From Nematostella vectensis (taxonomy: Eukaryota; Cnidaria; Anthozoa; Actiniaria; Edwardsiidae), in assembly GCF_932526225.1 (NCBI RefSeq), contig NC_064042.1, positions 8,301,540 to 8,365,539 of the forward strand: 64,000 nucleotides of DNA, in the 5' to 3' direction. The notes below the pieces were generated by a model. The model saw only the letters and a program-made list of their open reading frames with translations. It was not told the origin of the DNA and did not search any database. Shown here piece by piece: positions 11,804 through 24,000 of the stretch. A program made the translations under genes and the position numbers. The number at the start of each line of letters is the position of its first letter. Positions within the stretch are counted from its first letter, which is position 1.

Positions 11804-12775
11804 ATGGCTGATGCGAAAAACACCACCTTGTACAAGACAACCTTAAACAAGACAGCTGAGTTTGAAGATTTCTGGTCAACTTGTTCATATGGATTCATCA
11901 CCAGGGACGCGCGTATTATTCTTATGAGCCTGCACGCATTGTGCTGTGCGGTCGCTATGGTAGGAAATGGGCTCGTGATCGTCGCCGTGGCACGTACGAC
12001 GGCTCTCCGAAGAGTCTCGATGTTCTTCGTAGCATCACTCGCCGCTTCGGATTTCATTCTTGGATTTGTCATGAACAGCATCTATTTTCTTTACTTATTT
12101 TTTTATGAGCACCATGAGGACGAACTGCCGGACCAATTCTATGTCAAATTAATTAAAGCAGAGAACTATTTTTGGGTCCAAACTGTCGCTTCGACAACTT
12201 TCAATTTATGTGCAGTGAGTATAGATCGGTTGGTCGCAATCGTACGGCCATTAATCTACCAACAGGTAATGACGGAAAAGCGATGCTGTGTAGCTATCAC
12301 ATTCATATGGTGTTTCTCCGCAATCTTCCCCATCCAGAGGTTTTTCATCAATGATCATTACGATCGTCGGTACATGTGGCTGGGGTGCTCAATCGTAACT
12401 ATCGCCATACCCTTCGTCATCCTCATAGTCTGCTACGCAAACATTGCAAAGGTGACCTGGAAACAAGTCCGTGCCATCCACGAGTCTTCTGTCCATTCCA
12501 CGCATGACGGTCTTCGTCGGGAAGTCGCATCTAATCGTAAGACTGCTGTGACGGCGGTCATTGTTGGCGGGAGTTTCCTCGTTTTATTTTGTCCCGTGGT
12601 GGTAGTTTTTTCATTGCTTCTGACCGTTGAGGACAAATGCATGGAATTACTACTGAACATTGTGTGGCAATGGATTGCCCTCGTCTCCTTTACTCATTCG
12701 GCCACGAATCCTTGGGTGTATTGCTTAAGAAGCAGGCAATTCAGGAGAGCTTTTAGGCAAATAATGTGCGCGTAG
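11804..12775 (+). CDS. Rhodopsin-family (class A) GPCR, single exon
   Basis: An intronless frame of 323 residues encodes seven hydrophobic segments. I chose the ATG in a strong GCCATGG context over one five codons upstream (11789). Class A marks: GNGLVIV in TM1, LAASD in TM2, SIDRLVAIVRPL at the end of TM3, Trp in TM4 (FIWCFSAIFP), FCP in TM6, NPWVY in TM7, then a very short tail. NTT and NKT sequons lie in the outer N-terminus. The E/DRY motif is DRL, position 3.32 is Trp rather than the Asp of amine receptors, and the usual cysteine at 3.25 is Ile, so the ligand cannot be assigned. AATAAA at 13030-13035 may be its polyadenylation signal. Confidence 0.92.
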   Translation: MADAKNTTLYKTTLNKTAEFEDFWSTCSYGFITRDARIILMSLHALCCAVAMVGNGLVIVAVARTTALRRVSMFFVASLAASDFILGFVMNSIYFLYLFFYEHHEDELPDQFYVKLIKAENYFWVQTVASTTFNLCAVSIDRLVAIVRPLIYQQVMTEKRCCVAITFIWCFSAIFPIQRFFINDHYDRRYMWLGCSIVTIAIPFVILIVCYANIAKVTWKQVRAIHESSVHSTHDGLRREVASNRKTAVTAVIVGGSFLVLFCPVVVVFSLLLTVEDKCMELLLNIVWQWIALVSFTHSATNPWVYCLRSRQFRRAFRQIMCA

Positions 12776-12789
12776 AAAAAAGAATTCCG

Positions 12790-13199
12790 CTGTAAGCTCC
12801 TGTGCAATTCTGTTTCGGGTCCGGATAGTTGTGTCATAATCACGCTCGACATATATGATATATCTATAAAACAGATATTCGCAAAGATACGTATTTAGTA
12901 ATTCTATATTTGTTATTCAACTGATATTAAATGTCGAATGTGTCTATTGCGAAGTTTATCTAAGCAAAAAAATTTATTTCGCCATACTGGAAAAATCGTG
13001 TCCTATCCAGTGTATGGAAATAGTCTGTAAATAAAATGGAAATAGACTGTAAATATAATTCACAGACTAAATGCACATTTACAAATCCTGGAAATGTCAA
13101 ATATGTCTGTGGGTAGACTGTAAATAGTCTTTAAATTTGTTAGAGAGTCTTCTCACAATTACGGCATGCCTGGAAATGGTTTGTAAAAGCACTGGAAAT
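12790..13199. other. 3' flank of GPCR, degenerate CTGTAAAT repeats
   Basis: AT-rich non-coding DNA. From about 13015 it contains scattered copies of CTGTAAATA and TGGAAAT, which look like decayed members of the tandem array that follows. Confidence 0.5.
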
Positions 13200-13545
13200 A
13201 ATCTGTAAATAAGCAGAAAGGAACCCTGGAAATAGCCTGAAAATAGTCTGTAAATCTATGTGATCCACCTACAGCTACCATGGAAATATTCTGTAAATGT
13301 ACAGAAAGGGGGCCAGAGAACCCTGGAAATAGCCTGAAAATAGTCTGTAAATCTATGTGATTCACCTACAGCTACCCTGGAAATATTCTGTAAATGTGCA
13401 GAAAGGGGGCCCAGAGAACCCTGGAAATAGCCTGAAAATCGTCTGTAAATCTATGTGATTCACCTACAGCTACCCTGGAAATATTCTGTAGATGTACAGA
13501 AAGGGGGCCCATAGAACCCTGGAAATAGCCTGAAAATAGTAGATC
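13200..13545. repeat. Tandem repeat, ~98-bp unit, about 3.5 copies
   Basis: ACAGCTACC starts at 13271, 13368 and 13466, giving a 97-98 bp period. Each unit contains AAATATTCTGTA, CAGAAAGGGGGC and GGAAATAGCCTGAAAAT with few differences between copies. Confidence 0.9.
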
Positions 13546-13924
13546 GCTGAAAAAGATTTTTGCAACGTTTGCCTTTATTTTTTGTTCAAATGCAACATAT
13601 ATGACAATATTCATGGATTAAAAACATCTCTTTCTTTACAAAAAAAAATCTGAACAATACACTAATTCTTTATTTTTTTCCTAAACAGCATCGGCATTTG
13701 TACTCCTTCCATTTTCTTAATTTTTAGTTAAAATAATGCAATAATTGTTGCATTTCTGATGTGTACCTGTAAATAAAAAGATATTAAATTTAATTTCATT
13801 ATATAAAAAATAGTTTTTAAAGGTTACCTTTAAAAATGCATGGTAGATAGATGTATACTTACAAAACACAATTTCAGGAGCTCTGCCTCTTTCGACTGCA
13901 TATTGACCTTCTTTCTTTTCTAAC

Positions 13925-13990
13925 ATGCCCTCAACATGCCCTCAACATGCCCTCAACATGCCCTCAACATGCCCTCAACATGCCCTCATA
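13925..13990. repeat. 11-bp minisatellite (CATGCCCTCAA)n
   Basis: Six perfect head-to-tail copies of an 11-mer. Confidence 0.95.
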
Positions 13991-14506
13991 CTGCAACTGA
14001 AAGAGCTTTTTAAAGGTCTTGTTATTCAAATAGGAGAATAAGTGCATTGATATTGCGATTTTAATTTAACTTTACCAAAGTTTTTTTAAAGAGGCAATAC
14101 CTTAGCTTCAGATCCTGAAACGGCGTTGGCGTCCATGCACTTCCAATTTATGGCTTGTGTAGAAATCTTGTTACTGATTGAGCAAAACAATAGAGACATT
14201 TACTGTTGCGCTACCGACTTAAACTTGCGTGATATCAGTTTCTGTCGCGCGCGTGGCTATTGCGATTAGGTAACGGTAACATTTCATGTCACGCGATAAA
14301 TATCGCCTGTAATCGAAATGACTAAATGTGTTAAAAATTCACTCGAAATGCTCCCACTTTGGCGTGGTTCTGCTTCCTTGTATTCTTCTGGTTTTACTGG
14401 TTTACTTACATTAGTTATCTATTGAACAAAATTGGGCTATTAAAATAATAAGTAGGAATAAACATATGAAACAATAGGGACCTTGATATTTACAACGGCG
14501 AAAAAA

Positions 14507-14582
14507 GTAGCCTGAGTTAACAGACCCCGCTCAAAATCTAAACGAACTTAGATTTTGAGCGGGGTCTGTTAACTCAGGCTAC
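14507..14582. repeat. Perfect inverted repeat, 35-bp arms, 6-bp loop
   Basis: GTAGCCTGAGTTAACAGACC at the left is matched without error by the reverse complement at the right. The arms (14507-14541 and 14548-14582) are identical and separated by ACGAAC. No flanking direct repeat is clear. Perfect arms point to a recent or gene-converted foldback insertion. Confidence 0.9.
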
Positions 14583-15318
14583 GGAGGAAAGGACGACGGC
14601 CGTTTAGATTATATCCATCCGCTCGCAGAAAGAAGATTCTGCTAGCGCGCTTAAATCTTGGGTCTGTTGGGTGTGCGCCGTCCTCGTAAAAGCTAACACA
14701 TTTACTCAGTAATTTAACAAATATCCTGCTAAAACGATACCTTTAAAACTGGATGCCATAATGTAGCGTTTCAGAAAGGAAAAACTTGAAATATCTACGA
14801 CAGAGTGTTTACCGCAACCGTTGACTTTGAGGATCAGTTATGAAAAGAGCTGGAAATTTCGAGTAATCAGTTATTACCCAGAACTCCTTTCGCGTGGTTA
14901 AAGACGGATATTGTTTATACGGAAAACACAGCTTCGAATTAACCCTTAAAAGTAGTCGCTTAGTCGAGTAATGATTGGAGTAAGTGGACATTTGTAGGCA
15001 AACGTCTATTGGTAGGCAAAGTGTTCTTATTTTGAAGGCTTTCTTGTCTACATAAAAGCTTTTGCGCTCTGCCTGTGGGGCTTGCGTGCTTTGACATTAA
15101 GACGGCTATCGTTCTCTTGACTTAAACTTTTTATGATTGACATCTTTATTAACGTGCCATGCTAAACCAATAAAACCTCTGGATGTCACTAAAACGAGGA
15201 ACGGGAAACAGGGATCTGGGAACGAGTGATCAGCGGTAGGGCACAGCGATGTAGCAACCTCACGTGCGTCTCTTTGGCTCTTCTCTCGTTAAAAGCTGCT
15301 GTCCATAAAATGTGTATA

Positions 15319-15599
15319 TATAATATAATATAATATAATATAATATAATATAATATAATATAATGTAATGTAATGTAATGTAATGTAATGTAATGTAATG
15401 TAATGTAATGTAATGTAATGTAATGTAATGTAATGTAATGTAATGTAATGTAATGTAATGTAATGTAATGTAATGTAATGTAATGTAATGTAATGTAATG
15501 TAATGTAATGTAATGTAATGTAATGTAATGTAATGTAATGTAATGTAATGTAATGTAATGTAATGTAATGTAATATAATATAATATAATATAATATTAA
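15319..15599. repeat. Pentanucleotide microsatellite (TAATA)n(TAATG)n(TAATA)n
   Basis: About 280 bp of uninterrupted pentamers: a TAATA block, more than forty TAATG copies, then TAATA again. Confidence 0.97.
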
Positions 15600-16600
15600 T
15601 AATAATATTAATACGTCCGTAAAATGTGTATGCAGCTACTGCAACAACTTTTCTTTTGCAACAATTTTTTTTCGCGAAAATAATAGAATTTTATCAATAA
15701 TTTTTTTCTAGAAATTCTGAAAAAAAAATCGGTTTTAAACATTGTTTTCCGATTTCAAAAAATTCTCAAACATGCCAATCATTTCTGATATTTTATTGAT
15801 TTTAAAGATGGACCTATGCGGAATAAAATGCGCGGGTCGCCCAGGTGCTGCACCTGCGGTATAAAAGGCCGCGCCCACGCCTCATTTCGTCATGTAGTGA
15901 CGCGCCGTAAATACTCGAATAAGCGCCACGGCGCTCATTTAATCTTCCATGTCCAAGGCGAGGAACTTATGCTTTTTTTCTCTCTCAGGCAAAGTGCTTA
16001 TCAGGGGAGACGCTTATTCAAGTGATTACGGTCTTATTGCTCAACAGCTCGAGAAAGAACATAAAATACCACATTGCGTGATCCGTAATAATATTGTAAT
16101 ACCATGCTCATTTTTAAGTTAAAACTTAACCCAAGATGCAATGCCAGTCAAAGATACGATAGATAAGAAACGAACAAGGATACAGATACTCGTTTGTTTT
16201 TCATTTTATTTAATTGAATATATAACCGATACCCCTTTGTATTTCTTTGGAATATACAATACTATGGTACACCCGTTAAAGCCTTTCTATCAACAAGCTT
16301 AGGGGTGACGAAAACTGCTGGCTTGAACTTAAGTGGCCATAAATTGTTTCAAAATTCGTTAAAAATTTCCTGGCCTCTTCGTTCCGGCTTTGATTTTTGA
16401 GGAATTGAACAGAAGGTCTGAAAAAGCCCTTGTCAGCCAGACCTACGAATATTGAAAGACATATTATGTGAGAAAATTTCAAAATTATAACCTAAAAATA
16501 AAATCTTATGCTTATGTCAAATCCTATTGGGACTGTCGCAACGGCTTCTCGAAATCAGCAAATAATAAAATGGATGCTTTCTCACACTTGATTCTTTGCT
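15600..16600. other. Intergenic, no features recognised
   Basis: AT-rich DNA between the microsatellite and the G-rich MITE. Short frames only, no conserved motif. Confidence 0.4.
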
Positions 16601-16603
16601 AAG

Positions 16604-16893
16604 ATGGCAACATGTGTAGTTCCAGAAAATATGTGGCAACATGTGTAGTTCCAGAATATATCCAAACCCCCCCTCTCATGGAGGGATTGGAAATTCCGGG
16701 GGGGGGGGGGGGGGGGGGGCAAACGCCCGGCAAGTTCCAGAGGGAGGGGGGAGGGTAAAATGCCCTTTTTCCTAAACAGTTGTTGTATTTATTTTCTCCA
16801 GGGGGTTTGAAATTCCAGAGGGGTGGGGGTCATACCTCCGACCCCCTCCATGGGGAGGGGGTATGGATATTTTCTGGAACTGCACAATGGCGG
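16604..16893. mobile_element. G-rich MITE with TTCCAGAAAATATCC-type ends
   Basis: The left end contains GTAGTTCCAGAATATATCC and the right end TATGGATATTTTCTGGAACT, its approximate reverse complement. The interior is dominated by C and G runs, including about 20 consecutive G near 16700. GGCAACATGTGTAGTTCCAGA is present twice at the left edge (16604 and 16634), suggesting a small duplication at insertion. A single matching end recurs at 49735-49767, so the family is dispersed. Confidence 0.7.
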
Positions 16894-17173
16894 CTGACAG
16901 GAAAACACTCCATGGTACAACAACAGGCAAGCCTCTAGAATCGGTGGTGCGCACTGCTCTCTTGGAAGCCCCATAATCCTTTGCGCGCCTCGCTACTCTT
17001 TAAACCTATAGCGGCAGGATACGAGTCTGAATCGCCAATTACTAAGCAAAAGATATTGAGTTGATACGCGATTTCCACATAACAGTAATGACATCGCCGA
17101 GTATCTCTTTGAGCTATGTCACAGTATTCCCCCAAGCTAGGAATACCCCCAAGTATATCGTTTAATAGCCATC

Positions 17174-20100
17174 TTAGCTTGTCCCCCCACTGTCGCCGTA
17201 AGCTCCGTAATATTTCGTGGCATCTTCTGCGAAGTGTTCGCTGTCCTCGTCTGACTGATACCCAGACCTTCTCCGAGTACTGTCATACTCCTCGTCCCCA
17301 GACTCCTCGCCGGAGGCCACGGAGGCTGTCGTGCTAATATCTCGCTGTTTTAGCTTCTCCAGGAAGTTGGCTTTCTGTACTTGGTGATGTAGGTTGGTAG
17401 CGATGAGGCTCAAAGTCACAGATAACACAGAGAGGCCGAGCAGGGTCAAGAGGATGTAGACAAATGTGTACTGTGGGAGAGAGGGATAAGTGTCATTGGC
17501 ATACAAAGCACAGACAACCCGAGTAGGGTCAACGAGATGTAGACAAAGGTGTACCGTGGGAGGGAGGGAGAGAGATAAGCTTTGTCATAGATAACAGAGA
17601 CAAACCGAGCAGGGTCATCAAGATGTAGACAAAGGTGAACCGTGGGAGCGAGGGGAATACATTATTGTTTTGAATAACACTGGCAAAGGGTGGGAAAGGG
17701 TGAAATCACATCTAAGGAGAAAGGAACGAGAGCTGGACATGACAGTTTGACCAAAGCGGGCAGCCTAATGTACACAAATGAGCGAAAACGGCGTAGAAAA
17801 GGAATAGAAAAATGTTTAGATGAGAAGGCTGAATACTTAATATGTGAGATCTTGTTATATGTTAAGTGAAGTAAGGATAGACTTGGGCTTTTGTAATTTG
17901 CCAATTCGATCAGATAATAAGCGCTCGTAGGCGCATATCCAGGATTTGCTGGGCAGGGAGGGGGGTTGGGGATGCGCACCCCTGGGCCACACCCTACGCG
18001 CCCGACCCACCTTTTCGCTAGTAGGCACTACGTCACCAAAGCCTATCGTCAAGTAGGTGACAAACTGGAAATAGAAAGAAGTTCCGAAATCCCATCCTTC
18101 CATCCAACAGCACAGCCCGGCGGTGATGGTAGTGAAGATAAACAGAATCAGCAGCCCTAGCCAAAGGGGCGCGTCTATCTGCCCATCGCCCAGCTCCTGG
18201 TTTCTGGGCATGAGACAGATAAACAAAGGTTCAGTTTTGACTGGTATAGAATCCACAAGCGAACCAGCTAGTGATTTGCAAGTGTGTACGGGGAGGGGGG
18301 TGTCGAGGGAGGGGGGGGGTATGCGACTGGTTTGCGTTTTAGGCGTGGTACATTTTTATACGCTTCTTAAAATGCATTAAAGTCTTTTCACGTAACAAAA
18401 AGAAACTTATGGATATAAGGGCTGTTCTTTCTCGAATAATAGACATATTTCCCGAGATAATCAGATAATAGGAGATGAGGCGACCTGTTTTGGCAGGCCG
18501 GCGTTTGTTTAAAGCTGTTTTGCATCTTTTCACTCCATTTTATTACCATATTTCAAGGCCTGTCGAATAAAAGCTCTATGTTGTTTTGTATGTATTTTTC
18601 ATATTGTTTTTAATTCTGTTAGAAAAAAGGTCTCTATTCAGAACAAAATTTGCTGGATCGGACCATTTGCATAAATAAAGCTAACAAACAAACGAATAAA
18701 TAAATAAACAAACAAGCAAATAGATCCACAGAGCAATGACTCACTGGTTCATGTTTTCGTACTCGTAGTCTGGGTACAAGTGGCGGAACCACTTGAGCAC
18801 GAGTGCGCATGTGTCGTTGATGTAATCTCCGACGATTTTACCCACTACTGCCAGCAATGCTAGGGTCAGCGGTATTCCCAATAGAGCGTAAATCACGCAG
18901 ATAACCCTCCCCGCGACCGTGACTGGCGCGAGACTGCCATAGCCTGGAAACAGAGATTGCTACATGACAAGAGAACGTGACAAGTAGACATGAAGTTGAC
19001 GTAAGTGACATATAGCGTGACGTAATACGTGACATAAAGCGTAACGTAATGCGTGACGCAAAGCGTGACATAAAGCGTGCTGGAAATACAGACAGAAAAT
19101 GAAGATGCGCGACGCGACTTGAGGTGTGACGAGAGGAAACGTTACGAGAAGAGAGAGAATACGAAAAAGTATTACAAAACAAAAAATGTAAACGCATCAG
19201 AAAGATGGGGAAAATAATCAATACAATTGAAAATACTGTGATGCGTCTGATAAAGAGGCTACACCTGATAACAAAATCACGAAATAACAATCAAAAAACT
19301 TAACATTCACTTCACCAAATTCAATCAAACATATCGCTAGATAATGTCCAAATCGATCGATGGAAATGGATAGGAAGGATGACAAAATGGGACTGACAGA
19401 TCCTTTTATAAGAACACAACCTTTATAAGACCGGCTAGCAAAATATATTGCCCGACAGTAAATAGTGGCCGCGGTCTCTTAATGAGATGATCGCTTAAAA
19501 AAATATCGTTTGACAAACCAATGCTTCGGGACTTTGGGGAGTTGCCGCTTCGTAGAATGAGGCGTAACTGTAGCTACTAACCATCGTACAGTGAGCGTGA
19601 CAAATATGCGTGCCTTATCGTGTCAGCATAGCGTGGCGTGACGAGTAAGCGTGAAAACAAAAGACACGGATGGGTAAACATAAGATTAAATACTAACAAA
19701 TCTTTCTATTTTACCTATGGTAGTAGTGACAGTCATACAGAAATAAATAGAATTCAGTATGTTCCATTGCGGTTTTGCTGATAGCGCCCGCGATACGTGA
19801 ATCTTGCTTAGAAGTTTTTCGAATCTATGAAGGTCAGCGGTAGTTAGGTTGCCCACCATATCGAGGCTTGATACATTATCTGGGAATGATAAGTTCCCTA
19901 TGTAGGAACGCTGCAAGAAAAGGCACAAAACCGGTCAGACAGGTTTTCACTTCACTCACATTTACCAATCAAGTTCACGGTGAGGCATCTTGTATTACGC
20001 GATTCGCGGCCTAAATGAATTGTTATGACAGAGACATTAAGCGAAAATGGACAAAATATGCAATATAAACACCGGATATAAAATAAAAACAAGAAATAAT

Positions 20101-20967
20101 TGGGAGTAAAAAGCCAAACAAAAAATAATCATTATCAAGAATTAAAAAAAATAAAAGTTTAGAAACACGACATGGCGTGAGATATATGCGAAATTTGAAC
20201 TTTAAAGAAAACAAAAAGAATAACATTCTAAAATTAAATTCACTACATAGTGCGTTATTCATAATGTTTGGGTTAATAAGAAATTTGAAGAAAAAAATAA
20301 AGGTCATAAAGTATAACAATGCAATTGAATTGCGTTTCGAGGGGTTAAAATATGCGGGCCGAATTGAGTAAAAAAAGTAACATAAGATATGCGATCGATT
20401 TATCTAAGGAGTAAATGCAAATATATCCTCAGGTCTTGGTCTAACGCGCTCCTTAAGCTATCCCTAATAAATAATTCATCCAACTAATTTAGTTTCTATA
20501 AAGGTGGACGATTCCTACTGGTAAGTTTTCATTAATGGTTAAAACATAAAATTTGAATAACTCCATAACTAAAGATAGAGGTATCTTGGAGAAAATTTGT
20601 CTTATTATATTGTGCTATAGGATTTACATATTTGCAATGGCAACGCTAAAATAATATCACTTACCTTAAGAACACTGAAAATTTCTATTAAGTCTTTTGA
20701 AGTGTCGATTTTCGCTTTTGGTGATCTTTCTAAACTCATAAAAATTATTCCACCAATTGCTAGATATATCGTGTTGACCAAAATCATAAACAAAGGAAAA
20801 ATAGCTCCTTTTTTCTTGATTTTTTTCTTCACCCATGTCAAACACTTTAAAGTTCCCTTGATTTTAGTCCCCTCAAGTTTCGCCTTGAATTTACTTGCTC
20901 TGAAATTCGGTAGGATTCGCTTCGTATTCTCAGCAGTGTTTTTCTCTTTGGACCCAAATCTCGGCAT
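17174..20967 (-). CDS. Two-pore-domain potassium channel (KCNK family), five exons
   Basis: On the minus strand five exons join in phase: 20967-20665, 19910-19715, 18943-18745, 18203-18011 and 17470-17174, for 395 residues from the first ATG (MPRFGSKEK). Exon 1 has the first membrane segment (LFMILVNTIYLAIGGIIFMS). An outer loop with three N-glycosylation sequons (NLS, NVS, NLT) leads to pore 1, TVTTTIGYG, split by intron 2. M2 is VICVIYALLGIPLTLALLAV, pore 2 is TYLTIGFGDVVP, and M4 is TFVYILLTLLGLSVL. The cytoplasmic tail is acidic and serine-rich. Two GYG/GFG filters in one chain with four membrane segments define background K+ leak channels that form dimers in the plasma membrane. Subfamily not assigned. 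Splice sites are canonical. Confidence 0.93.
17430..17655. repeat. Three tandem copies of the last-exon acceptor region of the K2P gene
   Basis: The genuine boundary (about 17430-17490) is followed on the intron side by two copies of roughly 65-75 bp (17505-17570, 17590-17655). Each retains GATGTAGACAAA(T/G)GTG and GTGGGAG. On the coding strand the real copy reads CCCACAG before the exon. Both intronic copies read CCCACGG, so the AG acceptor is lost. Confidence 0.8.
18970..19100. repeat. Short GCGTGACGTAA-type repeat in a K2P intron
   Basis: Loosely ordered copies of GCGTGAC(A/G)TAA lie in intron 2. They resemble in sequence, though probably not by descent, the GCGTGACG units of the dynein intron minisatellite. 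Confidence 0.5.
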
Positions 20968-21012
20968 TCCGGAGAATCTGCTAAATCCCTTCAGGTAAAA
21001 TACAATCCACAA

Positions 21013-24000
21013 TTATGCAAGCATGGGAGACTTTGCTGTGGCCATTGGAATCCAATATTAATTTCTTTGAAATGTGAAGACACCAAATCCGGATTTTCAC
21101 ACGGAGGGACAGTGTGGGCTCCAAATCGGCGGTTTGTTGTTTGTATCGGCCTTGCGAATGGTAGCAAAACCACAGTTCTCTAATGGGTCAAGCGAGCCGT
21201 GAAAAAGAGACCCCGCACCTCCAAACAATCAGAAGTACATTTGTTACTCGACCACGTCCAATCACAGGCCAAGGGAAACAAATCTAGTGTCCTGTATTGT
21301 TTGCGATAATCCGAGTTCAATAAGACAGGAATACATATTTTCTTGGAGCTGAAAACAATGATAGATCAGAGTTAAAAAAAAAAAAGAAACGTTTCTTGGG
21401 TCTTTAGTAAAGGCTACCTAAGTTCTTATCATCCTTATCAGATAATCTTCATCAAATTTACAGTATCAGTCTTGAAATGCAAATTACAACACTCTGATTG
21501 GAATTTCCATTTAATCCTAAATCCCTTTGGTTTTGCTATCTTTTGCTATTAAAACATACAGACTAGAAGTTAAATGCAATTTTTGTTACAGCTGGATACT
21601 AATTCCCCCACCCCCCTTATTCCCTGGCAATAGTCCACAAGCTCACGAAAGTAACATACCCAAAAGACAAAGTACGATGATACCAACATAATAAACACAA
21701 AACTATTTACAGATATTCCAATATCATCGATTATGCCTTTTTTGTCAATATGTGGGCCCAAAGATCGTTAAGATTTGGAAAATTGACGAAAAGTTTAATT
21801 AAGTTCATTTTGCGGAGCGGGAAAGCGTTGGCGTTAATTTAAAGTGTTAGTGTACATCATAAATTGAAACTAAATTCTCTTGTCTACCATTGTGTCCTAT
21901 TCTAACCCTTTATTTTGTTTGTCGCGAACCTTAAGCAAAAAGAAATTAAAAAGAAATAAAAAAGCTTCTAAAAGCTATGGGGGTGCTAATATGTAAAAAT
22001 TACAATCAAACTGAACAAAAGAAGATCCGATATTATGCTAAAAATATAATTTACAGAAAAAAAAAACATTAACATTACTCTTTATAAATATCAGCAACTT
22101 TAATAGCTTTTCTTATTTTACTTTTAAGTTTTTCAATAAGAAATGAGCTTTCTTATTACTTCGCGTAACTTCAACAATTTGTTCATTATAGTTACAATGG
22201 TTTCTTTAGGTTGTTAGTTTTAAAAGGGAATACGAAACTTCGCCGACCGGGTCGACAAACTCCGGCTTTTGGTGACAAAAATACAACAAAAAGCAACCTT
22301 TTCAGCACTGAAAAAATCAGCTAGTAAGATTTTATATCAGAAAGGGCTTATTTTTATTGGATTTCATCCTTTTCTTTTGGCGTGACGGCGCAGCCTTCCC
22401 TGCTAGCAGAGGCTTTTTTTCTCTTAATTTCGCTGGGCTGCCCAGCAGAGAAGAGGCCTGTGCTAGCAGGGAGGCCGCGACCCTTCCTGTGTTTATTTTT
22501 GCGTGGTTTTGCTACAAATCACGTGATTTCCTAGTACAATTCCCCTTTCTCATATTTACCGAGCCTACTTGTTTAGCCGTCGCACTTAAATAGATGCCGC
22601 ACATACGGCTAAAATGTAAGACACCGGCCCACCCTGGAATAGAAGGCAGTACACCGCGGTGCGGCCCGCGAGTACTTGACGACGTTTATCATGAGATAAG
22701 TTGTACAAAAAGCCTCAAATTTAAAGAGCCACTGTCAGTTACCACTTTGTACATCCTAGTAAAGTACTAGATCCTATTTATAACGGTTATTTGGGGGATT
22801 CCTTCCTATATTGGTTGAAAACAACAACAAAGGTGTGGCTGACCAGGGGTCTTTAAACACTTGAAGAGATATCTAGTTCAGGCATTATTTCTAAAAAAAA
22901 AATTTGTGTCCAGTGATTATGACAAGGAAGGCGGATTCGCGTAGACAACAGGTTATTAGTGAACTTATGCAAACGTGTTTGGGCGACGGACGGCGAGCGG
23001 GTGTAGAGTATTCTTGCTCCGCCGCTATGCAGCGTTTATATGTTAGGTACGTTTTCTTTTATTGGGTTGGAGGAAAACATTTGAAAGAAGGAAATCTTTA
23101 AACTTCCGGTTAAGGTTACAGCAGCGGTGTCTAAGTGGGTAACAGTGGTATACGCCTATTTCTCATTAAGTCGCACTCAGGAATCGCAGTGGTTCATGGA
23201 AACGGATAAATGGTTAAATCCTTGGTGTTTACAGTCATATCAACACAGCCCCCAAAAAAGCCATACCATACTTGGTCTATAGAAAGAACTGGATTATTAA
23301 CATGGAGCATAAGGAAGCCAACCCAGTCTACGTCTAGTCGTGCGTGTCGGACTTTCGGACTCCCCGTGGATAACCCATGCTATAGGTCCGAGCAGTTTTC
23401 CGTATCCGAAAATAATAGATGATTTCCTTTCCTCTTGCGTTCTATAATCTTGTTTAAAATCACAACATGATGTTTTATTCACGCTTTGAATGACTTATTT
23501 CAATAGATTTAACTACATTTTCCATCATGCTTTTCTTTGATTGGTTAAATTTTAATTTCATTTATTTCACCGCGCGCTGGATGCGAAAATCTACATAATC
23601 GTACTGCAAACAATATATCTTCTTCAATAAAAATGGCTTTTTTCTTACATTTCATCTAAACAATGTTCCATTCTTCAACAGTACAACTTACATGTTCAAC
23701 TATGTTAGAGACACTTTGAAAAAAAAAAAAACCTGTAAGTACGTGTTTTACCAGAGCGCGAATAATGCTTCATTATGTATGTTAGTCAAGCTCGGCATGT
23801 AACCCAATTTTAACATTTTTATGAACGTTTACGTTAGGTCAATTTCTCCCCTGCTAAAACAATCTCCTCCCATATCGCCTATTTCCTACTACTTTCAATG
23901 TTTTTTTTTCTAATTTCGGTCTTTCATTTCTTGTATACTTTTTACCTTCATTAGCGTGAATTAGTTGTCCTCTCTGAATTTGAATTCAAGCATTTGAATT

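Noticed and set aside
20968-21012. Fifteen extra N-terminal residues on the potassium channel
   Set aside because: This extension begins at TTG, not ATG; the first ATG is at 20967.
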